NCBI RefSeq assembly: GCF_025137375.1
Contig: NZ_CP073720.1
Coordinates: 1,202,501 to 1,266,500, forward strand
DNA: 64,000 nt
DNA from: Dactylosporangium fulvum
GTDB taxonomy: Bacteria > Actinomycetota > Actinomycetes > Mycobacteriales > Micromonosporaceae
Reading direction: 5' to 3'
Both the position numbers and the translations under genes were made by a program. The notes beneath the pieces were generated by a model. It was not told the DNA's origin. It worked only from the letters and a program-made list of their open reading frames with translations, and did no database searches. Position 1 is the stretch's first letter. Each line of letters begins with the position of its first letter. Positions 16,819 to 24,822 of the stretch are shown one piece after another.

Positions 16819-17407
16819 GCGCGGCCGCGTGCCACCTGGTGCACCAGGTGTCGAGCACGCCGGCCGCGTGTGCCGAGGTCACCTCGCGGATGTCGTAGTC
16901 GATCTTCGGTACGGACAAGGCGTTGGTCGGATGCCACGCCATGTCCCGCCAGAGGGCCTCCTCGGTCACGTCCCCCGCCGGAGTGACCGTCCTGCGCAGC
17001 AGGGACAGCGGCGCGTCCGGCGTCGATTCGTCGTCGACGCGGACGAAGTACGTGATGAGCAGCCGCGGCCGGGGCGGCGGCCCCGATCGCCAAGCGGCGA
17101 GCGCGTCCTCGGTCAGCCGTGTGTCGGGCGGTGGCGCGGGCGCGCGGAAACTCCGGGCGTGCATGTAGACGAGAAGATCCGGCTCCGGCGCGAGCCCGCG
17201 CTGGAGGATCTCGGTGACGAACAGCTCGGGCCACAGCCACACGCCGTCGGTGTGCAGCACGTCGGGGCCGTGGCCACGGCTGATCGTGGTGCCGCCGGAC
17301 AGATAGTCCGCGATGCGCCGCCGGCGGTCCGGATCGGCCACCCGCGGCCGCTCGGGCGCGTGGTGCGGCCGGGGACCGCCGACGGCGAAGTCGCGTGCAA
17401 CCCGCAT
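16799..17407 (-). CDS. Conserved hypothetical protein, no recognised domain
   Basis: A 202-residue protein, predicted cytoplasmic, with no signal peptide or membrane segment. Visible features are an N-terminal Arg/Pro-rich part, aromatic segments such as WLWPELFVTEIL and RLLITYFVRVDDE, and C-terminal WCTRWHAAAL. I do not recognise the family. ATG 17407 is preceded by GGGGAGG, which supports this start. The gene converges on nudC and overlaps its 3' end by 20 bases. It is co-directional with mrx1 upstream, about 64 bases away. Confidence 0.72.
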   Translation of the reverse strand: MRVARDFAVGGPRPHHAPERPRVADPDRRRRIADYLSGGTTISRGHGPDVLHTDGVWLWPELFVTEILQRGLAPEPDLLVYMHARSFRAPAPPPDTRLTEDALAAWRSGPPPRPRLLITYFVRVDDESTPDAPLSLLRRTVTPAGDVTEEALWRDMAWHPTNALSVPKIDYDIREVTSAHAAGVLDTWCTRWHAAALNRATT

Positions 17408-17471
17408 GGTGGGGGCCTCCCCAGGTGTCCCTGCCAGCCACCGTAGCGAGTTGACGCCGCTTCGTGAAGGG

Positions 17472-17717
17472 TCAGCTACGGACTGCTTCGGCGAGTTTGG
17501 CCTTCACCTGGACGATCGTCGGGTTGGTCATGGCGGTGCCGTCGTCGAAGCGCACCGTCGGGACCGTCTGGTTGCCGCCGTTGACGCTCTCGACGTACTT
17601 GGCCGCCTCGGACTCCCGCTCGATGTCCACCACCTGGTACTGGATGCCCTCGCGGTCGAACTGCGACTTGAGTCGGTGGCAGTACCCGCACCACGTGGTC
17701 GAATACATGGTGATCAT
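17472..17717 (-). CDS. mrx1: Mycoredoxin
   Basis: An 81-residue glutaredoxin-fold protein that reduces mycothiol mixed disulfides on proteins. The active site CGYC is at Cys10-Cys13 (STTWCGYCHRLK), and the cis-Pro in TVPTVRF and the NPTIVQVKAKL helix fit the family. The length is that of mycobacterial Mrx1. ATG 17717 is preceded by a strong GGGAGGAAC ribosome site. It is divergent from uvrD2, a pairing conserved in mycobacteria as I recall. Mycothiol dependence is consistent with the SigR-RsrA pair later in the window. Confidence 0.92.
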   Translation of the reverse strand: MITMYSTTWCGYCHRLKSQFDREGIQYQVVDIERESEAAKYVESVNGGNQTVPTVRFDDGTAMTNPTIVQVKAKLAEAVRS

Positions 17718-17798
17718 GAGCTTTGTTCCTCCCGGCGGGTTGGCGTCACGACGTTGCGCTCGCGATAACGTCGTACCCGGCTGAGATGATGCCGGGTT

Positions 17799-19886
17799 GT
17801 GGCGGATTCCTCAGACATCTTGGCGGGGCTCGACCCGGAGCAGGCGTCGGCGGTGACGGCGCCCGCCGGGCCGCTGTGCATCCTGGCCGGCGCCGGCACC
17901 GGAAAGACGCGGGCGATCACGCACCGCATCGCCCACCGTGTCCGTTCCGGTGCGGTTCGTGCCAGGCACGTCCTCGCCGTCACGTTCACCGCGCGCGCCG
18001 CCGCCGAGATGCGCGCCCGCCTCGGCCAGCTCGGCGCGGACGGTGTGCAGGCCCGCACGTTCCACTCCGCCGCGCTGCGCCAGGTGCGGTATTTCGCACC
18101 CCGACTCTTCAACGGCCGCGAGATGCCCGAGCTGCTCGACAGCAAGGCCCGGCTGGTCGGCCTGGCCGCGACCCGCGCCGGGCTGAAGACCGACCGTGCC
18201 GCCGCGCGTGACCTCGCCAGTGAGATCGAGTGGGCCAAGGCGTCACTCGTCGAGCCCGACGACTACGCCGTCACCGCGGCCAAGGCGCTGCGCGAGCCGC
18301 CGTTCGACGCGGCGAAGGTCGGCCAGGTGTATGCGCACTATGAGCGGATCAAGCGGGCCCAGGGCGTCATCGACTTCGAGGACATGATCCGCGCCGCGAT
18401 CTGGGCGCTCGAGGAGCACGAGGACGTCGCGGCGCAGATCCGCTCGCAGTACCGGCACTTCGTCGTCGACGAGTACCAGGACGTCAACCCGATGCAGCAG
18501 CGCCTGCTCGACGCGTGGCTCGGTGACCGCGACGACGTGACCGTGGTCGGCGACGCCAGTCAGACGATCTACTCGTTCACCGGGGCCAGCGCGGCATACC
18601 TGGTCGACTTCAAGCGCCGCCACCCGGACGCCAGGGTGGTCCGGCTGGTGCGGGACTACCGCTCCACCCCGCAGGTCGTCGGCCTCGCCAACGCGGTCAT
18701 CTCGCGGGCTCGCGGTGATCTGGCGAAACTGCGCCTGGAGCTGGTCGGGCAGCGCAAGCCCGGCCCCGAGCCGACCGTGCGGGTGTTCGCCGACGAGCCG
18801 GAGGAGGCCGCGGCCGTGGCGGCCCGGTGCGCCGACCTCATTGCCGCCGGCACGCCACCGCGCGAGATCGCGGTGCTGTTCCGCGTCAACGCCCAGTCGG
18901 AGGTGTATCAAGAGGCGCTCGCCGAGGCGGGCGTGCCGTATGTGGTGCACGACGCCGAGCGGTTCTTCGACCGGGCCGAGATCCGCCAGGCGATGGTCGC
19001 GCTCCGCGCGGCGACACGGACGGCGCCCGGCCGGGAGACCGCGCTTGTCGACGTTGTCGTCCACGCCCTGGAGGGCGTCGGATGGCGGCCCGACGCGGCG
19101 CCGGCCGGCGGGGCGATGCGTGAGCGGTGGGAGGCGGTGGCCGCGCTCGTCGCGCTCGCCGAGGGCATGCCGGGACACAGTCTCGAGGAGTTCACCGAGG
19201 AGTTGTCGCGGCGGGCCGCCCTCCAGCACGTGCCGACCGTCGACGGGGTGACACTGTCGTCGCTGCACTCGGCCAAGGGCCTGGAGTGGGACGCGGTGTT
19301 CCTCGTCGGCCTCGCCGAGGGCACGCTGCCGGTCATCCACGCCCGCACACCCGACGCGGTGGAGGAGGAGCGGCGGCTGCTCTACGTGGGGGTGACCCGA
19401 GCGCGGCACACGCTCTGGTTGTCGTATGCGGCGGCCCGCTCACCCGGCGGCCGCGTCCGGCGGCCATGTCGCTTTCTGCCCGCGCTCGACCCGTCCCGCC
19501 CGGCGGCACCCGCACCCAAGGGCGCGGTGGCCGGCCGGGTGAAGCGGGTCATGGCGGTCTCCTGCCGCGTCTGCGGCACCGGGCTCGTCAACGGCGTCGA
19601 CCGCAAGCTCGGCCGCTGCTCGACCTGTCCGTCGGATCTCGACGAGGAGCTGCTGGGCCGGCTGGTCGACTGGCGTGCCCGCCTGGCAGGGGTCCAGAAG
19701 GTTCCCCCGTTCGTGATTTTCACCGACGTCACCCTCGCCGCGATCGCCGAGCGGCGCCCCGCCCGGCGCGAGGAACTGGCCGTCATCGCGGGCATCGGAC
19801 CACGCAAGCTCGGCCTCTACGGCGACGACGTCCTCGCGCTGGTGGGCGGTGCGACAGTCGAAGATCTTGCAGAAGTCGATGGCTAG
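17799..19886 (+). CDS. uvrD2: ATP-dependent DNA helicase UvrD2
   Basis: A 695-residue SF1A 3'-5' DNA helicase. Walker A GAGTGKT (31-37), motif II VVDEYQDVNPMQ, and motif VI RLLYVGVTRARH are canonical. The C-terminal part has the features of mycobacterial UvrD2: a tetracysteine module (C589, C592, C607, C610) and an HRDC domain (about 615-690; PPFVIFTDVTLAAIAE, then IAGIGPRKL). The tetracysteine link is needed for unwinding in the mycobacterial enzyme. The start is GTG 17799. The gene is divergent from mrx1 and followed by the whiB7 leader, whose promoter begins a few bases past its stop. Confidence 0.93.
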   Translation: MADSSDILAGLDPEQASAVTAPAGPLCILAGAGTGKTRAITHRIAHRVRSGAVRARHVLAVTFTARAAAEMRARLGQLGADGVQARTFHSAALRQVRYFAPRLFNGREMPELLDSKARLVGLAATRAGLKTDRAAARDLASEIEWAKASLVEPDDYAVTAAKALREPPFDAAKVGQVYAHYERIKRAQGVIDFEDMIRAAIWALEEHEDVAAQIRSQYRHFVVDEYQDVNPMQQRLLDAWLGDRDDVTVVGDASQTIYSFTGASAAYLVDFKRRHPDARVVRLVRDYRSTPQVVGLANAVISRARGDLAKLRLELVGQRKPGPEPTVRVFADEPEEAAAVAARCADLIAAGTPPREIAVLFRVNAQSEVYQEALAEAGVPYVVHDAERFFDRAEIRQAMVALRAATRTAPGRETALVDVVVHALEGVGWRPDAAPAGGAMRERWEAVAALVALAEGMPGHSLEEFTEELSRRAALQHVPTVDGVTLSSLHSAKGLEWDAVFLVGLAEGTLPVIHARTPDAVEEERRLLYVGVTRARHTLWLSYAAARSPGGRVRRPCRFLPALDPSRPAAPAPKGAVAGRVKRVMAVSCRVCGTGLVNGVDRKLGRCSTCPSDLDEELLGRLVDWRARLAGVQKVPPFVIFTDVTLAAIAERRPARREELAVIAGIGPRKLGLYGDDVLALVGGATVEDLAEVDG

Positions 19887-19909
19887 AAAAAGACAAGGAC
19901 TTTCTCCGG

Positions 19910-19947
19910 AAATTCGATTGCCCTACCGTCGAGGGACGGCATAGCCT
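19910..19947 (+). promoter_or_regulatory. Putative WhiB7-dependent promoter of whiB7
   Basis: AAATT at 19910-19914, three bases, then a -35 TTGCCC (19918-19923), 18 bases, and a -10 TAGCCT (19942-19947). An AT-rich element three bases before the -35 is the published hallmark of WhiB7-activated promoters in mycobacteria. Transcription from here would give a leader of about 640 bases before whiB7. The link to WhiB7 is inferred. Confidence 0.55.
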
Positions 19948-20010
19948 GCGAACACGACGCCGGAGGACCGGCGGTCGACACGTGACGAGCGCAGAAAGTA
20001 GGTGGCCCCG

Positions 20011-20481
20011 GTGAAGCTCTATCTGAACAGAGAGCGTCAATCGGCGCTGCTGGCTGTCTGCCCGTCATTGACCGTGTCGGCGCGCCGTGTCGCGCCGCAG
20101 TCGGTCCCGGCTCCGTGGCATGAGTCTGCCCTTGGCGGCGTCGCCGTCGAGCAGACCCCGGTTGCGGTGGTCGTCCCGGTTCAGGCCTCGGTCCCGGCCG
20201 TTGCCTCCCTTGTTCCCGTCTCCGCCCTGATTCCGTCGGCATCCGTTGCGGCGCTGGCTACCAGGTCGGTCCGGGTCGGCGGGGCGGTTCGGATCGACGG
20301 ACTGGGCGGCGACATGGTCGACGCGGAGCGCGGGGCTGCGGATGCGCAGCTACTGGCTCAGCTCGGCGGGCGTGGAATCCAGGTTCAGGGGACCAGTGGA
20401 TTCAGCGCCAAGCACGACATGACGGCTCCGAAGCCTAATGGCGGAGTCCGCGGCATACCACCTCGAGGCAGGCCGGTCTAA
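20011..20481 (+). CDS. Possible leader reading frame upstream of whiB7 (doubtful)
   Basis: An open frame of 156 codons from GTG 20011 lying inside the presumed whiB7 leader. The product is Val/Ala/Pro-rich (PVAVVVPVQASVPAV) and has no recognised domain. Its last 20 codons, from an internal ATG at 20419, could alone form a short upstream ORF whose stop (TAA, 20479-20481) falls inside the leader hairpins. whiB7 genes studied elsewhere have a regulatory upstream ORF, so translation of this end may matter more than the protein itself. The 5' part may be non-coding leader. Confidence 0.3.
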   Translation: MKLYLNRERQSALLAVCPSLTVSARRVAPQSVPAPWHESALGGVAVEQTPVAVVVPVQASVPAVASLVPVSALIPSASVAALATRSVRVGGAVRIDGLGGDMVDAERGAADAQLLAQLGGRGIQVQGTSGFSAKHDMTAPKPNGGVRGIPPRGRPV

Positions 20482-20540
20482 AAAGACCGTCTCCGGCTCA
20501 CCTCGAGGCCGCGGAACCCGACACCGGGATCCGCGGCCTC
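20460..20540 (+). promoter_or_regulatory. whiB7 leader attenuator with alternative hairpins
   Basis: Terminator-like stem: GAGGCCGCGG (20505-20514) pairs perfectly with CCGCGGCCTC (20531-20540). Alternative stem: the palindromic CCTCGAGG at 20461-20468 can pair with its copy at 20501-20508, enclosing a small hairpin CGGTCT/AGACCG (20474-20479/20484-20489), and would remove the start of the terminator stem. This mutually exclusive arrangement just before whiB7 fits the ribosome-dependent attenuation known for whiB7. No long U-run follows the stem. Confidence 0.55.
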
Positions 20541-20597
20541 ATTCATTTACACCGACGATCACACCAAACGATCGACAAACAGAAAGGGGTGACCGGG

Positions 20598-20981
20598 ATG
20601 AGCCTGGCCTTGGCATCGATCGACGTGAGTGTCGAGTCGGCCTCGGACGAGCGTCTCCGCGTCGCTGCGCGAGGCGTCAAGTCCGACCTGCCGTGCCGCA
20701 CCTTCGACCCGGACCTGTGGTTCGCTGACTCGCCGGCCGAGCTCGAGCTGGCCAAGTCGCTCTGCGTGGAGTGCCCGCTCCGTGCCGAGTGCCTTGCCGG
20801 CGCGATCGAGCGCGCCGAGCCCTGGGGTGTCTGGGGTGGCGAGATCTTCGAGCGCGGTGCTGTGGTCCCGCGGAAGCGTCCGCGGGGTCGTCCGCGCAAG
20901 GAGGACGTCGCGCGCGACGCCGTCCTTCGGGTCGAAGTTGCTGCTCGTACCGCGGCTGTGACCGCGGGAGTGGCGGCCTGA
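20598..20981 (+). CDS. whiB7: WhiB7 redox-sensitive transcription activator
   Basis: A 127-residue WhiB protein that in actinobacteria binds SigA and activates intrinsic antibiotic-resistance genes. Fe-S cysteines are C33, C56, C59 and C65, followed by GVWGG (77-81) and the AT-hook RGRPRK (96-101). The AT-hook distinguishes WhiB7 from other WhiB proteins and contacts AT-rich DNA before the -35. ATG 20598 has AAAGGGG about nine bases upstream. The gene sits between uvrD2 and an ABC1 kinase as in mycobacteria, and is preceded by a long structured leader. Confidence 0.92.
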   Translation: MSLALASIDVSVESASDERLRVAARGVKSDLPCRTFDPDLWFADSPAELELAKSLCVECPLRAECLAGAIERAEPWGVWGGEIFERGAVVPRKRPRGRPRKEDVARDAVLRVEVAARTAAVTAGVAA

Positions 20982-21084
20982 CATGAACGCACATCTGTTG
21001 CCAGCCAGCCGAGGTCTGCGGAACACGCGGCCGACCCGGCTCCATCACACCGACCTTCGCACCAACCGACCCAGGAGCATCGTC

Positions 21085-21231
21085 ATGTCCTTGCAACTTC
21101 TCCACGAAGCACTATCACGTGCGCGAATGCGTCGGCCTCAGGCTGTCCAGCACGCTGAGGCTCACCCGTCCGCCCGTCAGATCGCCATGCGCGCCCGGCG
21201 CGAGCAGGAGCGTCTGCTGAGCCGACACTGA
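21085..21231 (+). CDS. Small basic hypothetical protein downstream of whiB7
   Basis: A 48-residue protein, Arg/His-rich and predicted helical (LLHEALSRARMRRPQ and MRARREQERLLSRH). It has no recognised family, no membrane segment and is predicted cytoplasmic. AGGAG eight bases before ATG 21085 supports this start over an in-frame ATG at 20983. The gene lies 103 bases after whiB7 and ends just before a strong terminator, so it is probably in the whiB7 transcription unit. The frame looks coding, but a chance ORF cannot be excluded. Confidence 0.5.
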   Translation: MSLQLLHEALSRARMRRPQAVQHAEAHPSARQIAMRARREQERLLSRH

Positions 21232-21250
21232 TTCCGGTTCCTACAAACAC

Positions 21251-21284
21251 GGCGGGCCCTTCCCCGGTCTGGGGAGGGCCCGCC
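21251..21284. terminator. Bidirectional terminator between whiB7 unit and ABC1 kinase gene
   Basis: GGCGGGCCCTTCCCC (21251-21265) pairs with GGGGAGGGCCCGCC (21271-21284) with one bulged base and a five-base loop, followed by TTCCTT. It lies between two convergent genes. Confidence 0.8.
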
Positions 21285-21300
21285 TTCCTTACGCCTGTCG

Positions 21301-22704
21301 TCAGGCTGCGTCGTCGGCGGCCTTGCGCCGGCGCGGCTGCTTCGGCGGCTTCGCCACCGTGGAGATCTTCCTCGTCGGCTCGGGCTCGGTGCCCGGCTCG
21401 GCGAAGCCCGGCAGCCAGCGCTCGAGGATCGCACGGTACTGCGCCTTCGCCTCCAGCTGACACAGCACGCCGATCGAGCCGAGCGTGACCCGGTGCGTCA
21501 GCATGTACGACGGTGGGAGGTTGAGCTGGCGGCTCAACGTATAGGCCGGGCTCTTCGGGTTGGCCAGCCGGCCCGCCTCGGCCCGCAGCCAGGCCCGCGT
21601 GAAGCGGAACTCCGGCTCGGCGATCGGATCCAGCATCGGCCTGATGTAGGCCAGCACCGCCTCGGCGTCGATATCGCCGCCGTTCTTCAGGAAGCCCTCG
21701 CCCTGCAGGCCCTCGAGCACCGCCTGGGCATCGCCGGACAGGGTCAGCCGGGTCAGCCGGCCGATGATCTCGGGGTGCCCGCCGGGCAGCCGTGCGACCG
21801 CACCGAAGTCGAGGACGCCGAGCCTGCCGTCGGGCAGCACGCGGAAGTTTCCCGGATGGGGGTCGGCGTGCAGCAGTTCGGCCCGCGCCGGCGCGGAGAA
21901 GTGCAGCAGCGCCATCAGGCCGCCGGCGTGGTCCCGCTCCTCCTCGGTGCCCGAGGCGATGATCGTCGACAGTGGCGTGCCGTCGACCCACTCCGTCACC
22001 AGCACTCGCGGCGACGAGATGAGCACCTCGGGCACGAAGATGTCGGGGTCGCCGGCGAACGCCGCCGCGAAGGCGGTCTGCGAGCGGGCCTCCAGCTCGT
22101 AGTCGAGTTCCTCGGTGACCCGGTCGCGGATCTCCTGGACGAGCGGCTTCACGTCGAGGCCGGGCTGGATGGCCTTGAACAGCCCGGCGAAGCGGGCCAT
22201 CTGGTTGAGGTCTGCGCGCAGGGCGTCGCCCGCCCCCGGGTATTGCACCTTGACCGCCACCGGCCGGCCGTCGGCCCACACGGCGCGGTGGACCTGGCCG
22301 ATGCTCGCCGCGGCGGCCGGCTTGTCGTCGAACTCGGAGAACAGGTCACGCCAGTCCTTGCCGAGCGACTCGGACAGGACCTTGTGGACGCTGGCGGCAG
22401 GCAGCGGCGGTGCGGCCTCCTGCAACTTGGTCAGAGCGGCTCGATATGGCCCCGCGAGCTCCTCCGGCAACGCTGCCTCGAAGACGGACAGCGCCTGCCC
22501 CATCTTCATGGCACCGCCCTTGAGCTGCCCGAGCACGCTGAACAGGTGCTCGGCGGTGCGACGCTGGACATCGGCGGAAACCACGTCGGCGGCCATGCCG
22601 GTGACGCGCTTGCCGAGGCCGAGCGCGGCACGGCCGGCGAGCCCCAGGGGGAGTGACGCCAGCCGTGCGGTGCGGGCGACTGCGCCCCTAGGGATCTCGG
22701 TCAC
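21301..22704 (-). CDS. ABC1/AarF (UbiB/ADCK) family atypical kinase
   Basis: A 467-residue ADCK-type protein kinase-like protein. It has the family's KxGQ motif (LKGGAMKMGQALSV near residue 65), the Ala-rich nucleotide loop AAAASIGQVHRAV, the VAIK-type lysine in VAVKVQYPG, the catalytic loop HADPHPGNF and the DFG equivalent VLDFGAVAR. The C-terminus is Lys/Arg-rich. Known relatives support isoprenoid-quinone synthesis through ATPase activity; the actinobacterial substrate is unclear. GTG 22704 lies nine bases after the ThiF-like gene, so the two form an operon. In mycobacteria the homologue (Rv3197) also neighbours whiB7. Confidence 0.88.
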   Translation of the reverse strand: MTEIPRGAVARTARLASLPLGLAGRAALGLGKRVTGMAADVVSADVQRRTAEHLFSVLGQLKGGAMKMGQALSVFEAALPEELAGPYRAALTKLQEAAPPLPAASVHKVLSESLGKDWRDLFSEFDDKPAAAASIGQVHRAVWADGRPVAVKVQYPGAGDALRADLNQMARFAGLFKAIQPGLDVKPLVQEIRDRVTEELDYELEARSQTAFAAAFAGDPDIFVPEVLISSPRVLVTEWVDGTPLSTIIASGTEEERDHAGGLMALLHFSAPARAELLHADPHPGNFRVLPDGRLGVLDFGAVARLPGGHPEIIGRLTRLTLSGDAQAVLEGLQGEGFLKNGGDIDAEAVLAYIRPMLDPIAEPEFRFTRAWLRAEAGRLANPKSPAYTLSRQLNLPPSYMLTHRVTLGSIGVLCQLEAKAQYRAILERWLPGFAEPGTEPEPTRKISTVAKPPKQPRRRKAADDAA

Positions 22705-22713
22705 AAGTCATTC

Positions 22714-23784
22714 TTACCCGGTCGAGGCGCTCCGACGACGGCGACGGCAGTCACAGCGTGGATGCGGCGCCCATTCTCGGCGCCGAAACTCGCCGGCACG
22801 CGGAATTTCCACGATCGCCGCCTCGGTGCGCGGGGCGGTCCCGTCGAGGAACGCCAGCACCTCGTCGGCGGCGAACGCGGCCCCGGCGAGGGCGGTCGTC
22901 GAGGCACATGGCTCCCCGTCGCGGACCGGCGTGGTGGCCAGCTGCGCGGCGAGCACGGGCCACGCCGGGTCGCGATCGCGCCGGTGCAGGTCGAGGCAGC
23001 GCCGGCAGGGCGAGCCGGTCGGCCGGACCAGCGGGCCGACCAGAACGGTCCCGAGGCGCACGGTCACGTCGAGCCGGGGCAGCGTGCTGAGCCGGACACC
23101 CCGCTTCGCCAGGGCCGACGGCTGGCGGTCGCCGACGCGCACCACGAAGTCGACGGCATCGGCCCGCACTGTCGAGACTTCGGTGTTCGGCGCGAACCGG
23201 GCGATCGCCGTAGCGGTGGCGATCGCCCGCGAGCAGTCGACGTCTTCGCTGCTCAGCCCGCCGACCAGCACGTCTGGCGCGGCCGTGACGCCGTCGACGG
23301 CCGGGTCCACGTGTCCGACCCCGGCCGCGGCCAGCACGGCCGCCAGCGGGGCGACCAGCGGCCCGTCACCGGCGACGACGACCTTGGCCGCATGCCGCCG
23401 CCGCAGCACGTCGGCCGGGCTGCGTCGTGCGCTGCCGCCGGGCTGGGTGCGCAGCCTGAGCCCGATCGCCGCCGCCTCGACGCTGAGGAGGCGGTGCGCC
23501 TTCGCCGGGAGCCCGGCGGGGACGAGCGCGTGCGCACCCACGACGAGGCCGGCCGCCTGCAGGGTGTGGACGAGGTCGAAAACGTCGCACTCGTCCAGCC
23601 CGAGCGCGTCCGCCGCGGTGCGCAGGGCCCGCTCGGTGTGCGAGCCGTCGAGCAGGTCGAGGACACGTGCCAGCTCGGGCTGACGGAGCTCGAGGATGAC
23701 CGCGGTGGCGGGATCGGTGCCGAGCTGGACCGTGCGCTCGTCGCGCCAGAGGCGTCGCAGGTTGGGCAGTAGCGTCGGTCGCAT
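22714..23784 (-). CDS. ThiF/TOMM cyclodehydratase-like protein
   Basis: A 356-residue protein resembling the E1/ThiF-like superfamily members annotated as TOMM leader-peptide-binding or cyclodehydratase-related proteins. An N-terminal winged-helix-like part (about 1-90) is followed by a Rossmann-like segment KVVVAGDGPLVAPLAAVLAAAGV. Near the C-terminus PCRRCLDLHRR and a CDC pair could bind zinc. No precursor peptide, YcaO or dehydrogenase gene is nearby, so a RiPP pathway is not supported; this looks like the orphan version conserved beside ABC1 kinases. ATG 23784 is the natural start, as residues upstream look non-coding. Confidence 0.72.
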   Translation of the reverse strand: MRPTLLPNLRRLWRDERTVQLGTDPATAVILELRQPELARVLDLLDGSHTERALRTAADALGLDECDVFDLVHTLQAAGLVVGAHALVPAGLPAKAHRLLSVEAAAIGLRLRTQPGGSARRSPADVLRRRHAAKVVVAGDGPLVAPLAAVLAAAGVGHVDPAVDGVTAAPDVLVGGLSSEDVDCSRAIATATAIARFAPNTEVSTVRADAVDFVVRVGDRQPSALAKRGVRLSTLPRLDVTVRLGTVLVGPLVRPTGSPCRRCLDLHRRDRDPAWPVLAAQLATTPVRDGEPCASTTALAGAAFAADEVLAFLDGTAPRTEAAIVEIPRAGEFRRREWAPHPRCDCRRRRRSASTG

Positions 23785-23824
23785 GGCGGCGAGCCTGCCA
23801 GAAGGCGGCCCTTGCCCGGGTCGG

Positions 23825-23887
23825 TTGTCCACAGGCCTGTCCACTGTCTTCCGGGGTTATCCACAGTAATTCACCGAGTTATCCACA
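23825..23887 (+). other. Cluster of DnaA-box-like sequences
   Basis: Two perfect TTATCCACA boxes (23857-23865 and 23879-23887, 22 bases apart), one TTGTCCACA (23825-23833) and a weaker CTGTCCACT (23837-23845), all in the same orientation. TTATCCACA is the consensus DnaA box, and TTGTCCACA is favoured in high-GC actinobacteria. No dnaA, dnaN or gyrB is nearby, so this is not oriC. It may titrate DnaA or regulate the flanking gene. Confidence 0.7.
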
Positions 23888-24669
23888 GTGAACTGTGTAA
23901 AAGCCGCAGAACGTGCGGGTCGAGTTGTGTTCTGGTGCGGCTTTGCTGCGCAGCCGCCCGGCTTGGGGTCTGGGTCGGCCGCAGCCGGGCAGCGGGCCGG
24001 AGCCGCCGGTCTCGAGACGCTGGACATGACCGGCACGCAGTGGTCCGGCGCTGGTCAGGGCCTGGGTGGTTGCCCTGCGCCCATCGGCCCCATCGGTCGG
24101 GTTGGTCGTGGTCCGGGCGGTTGCCCGCACCCGTCGCCCCGGCGGCCGGGTTGGTCGTGGCCAGGGCGGTTGCCTGCGCTCGGCGCCCCAGCGGCCGGGT
24201 TGGCCGCGCCGTTGGACGGGAACGGAGCGGCCCCCCTCAAGTGGACCGTGGGCGCGCTGGATCAGGCTGTGGCGGACGCCACTGCAGGACCCGGGACGGC
24301 CTTGTCAAGCCTTGACGGAACGGGGCCGTTCACACTGATCAGGCCGGCCGGCGACATGGCAGGGCACGGCCGGTTGGTCGCAGTTCCAGGCGGCGGCCGT
24401 ATCGAGCGGCTGCAGCCCGCGTTGCGAGGCGATGAACCACCGGGCGGCCGTCGTGGTCCAAGCCGGCATGCCGTGATTCGGCGAACTGCCGTCCCCGGTT
24501 CGACCCCCGTTGTTCCCCCCACGGGCGGTCCACGCAGCCACACCAGGGCCACCAGGAACACGCCACCGAGCCTCGGCCCGTACAACCCCCTGATTCCTGC
24601 CGGGCCGGACAGAGCTGGCTGGACCGGTGAAACGCCGGCCAGCCTCCCCCCGAAGCCGCTGAGTGCTTG
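23888..24669. other. 782-base interval without a convincing gene
   Basis: Open frames exist here, but their products are low-complexity Gly/Pro/Arg-rich and unlike proteins. The interval holds imperfect GC-rich tandem repeats (24062-24210). No tRNA, tmRNA or RNase P signature was recognised. Confidence 0.55.
24062..24210 (+). repeat. Three imperfect GC-rich tandem repeats, about 50 bases each
   Basis: Units at about 24062-24113, 24114-24161 and 24162-24210 share GGGCGGTTGCC at the left and CGGCCGGGTTGG near the right, with diverged centres. The origin is unknown. Confidence 0.65.
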
Positions 24670-24822
24670 TCAGGCCTTGCCGAGGATCCGGTTGACCGTC
24701 GTGCCGCAGACCGGGCAGGCGCCCTTGGCCATCTTCATGCCGGTCTTCGAGATCGCGATCTCGCCCTCGAAGTCTCGCTTCTCCTTGCACTTGACGCAGT
24801 AGCCGTTGTAGGTCTCGGCCAC
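24670..24822 (-). CDS. DUF5679-type small zinc-ribbon protein
   Basis: A 50-residue protein with two CxxC pairs, CVKCKEKRDF and CPVCGTTVNRIL, forming a probable zinc ribbon. The sequence between them (EIAISKTGMKMAKG) is typical of the DUF5679 family found across actinobacteria. The function is unknown; ribosome or nucleic-acid association is a guess from the fold. GTG 24822 is chosen because GAGGAGGG lies five bases upstream and the longer frame adds unrelated sequence. The 5' region carries three DnaA-like boxes about 170 bases upstream. Confidence 0.82.
   Translation of the reverse strand: MAETYNGYCVKCKEKRDFEGEIAISKTGMKMAKGACPVCGTTVNRILGKA

Noticed and set aside
22714..23784. RiPP (thiazole/oxazole peptide) biosynthetic cluster
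   Set aside because: No precursor peptide, YcaO, dehydrogenase or transporter in the vicinity.
23825..23887. Chromosomal replication origin oriC
   Set aside because: No dnaA, dnaN, recF, gyrB or rpmH nearby and only about four boxes, far fewer than in actinobacterial origins.
23888..24802. A 304-codon plus-strand open frame
   Set aside because: The product is low-complexity Gly/Pro/Arg-rich, spans tandem repeats and overlaps the well-supported DUF5679 gene on the other strand.
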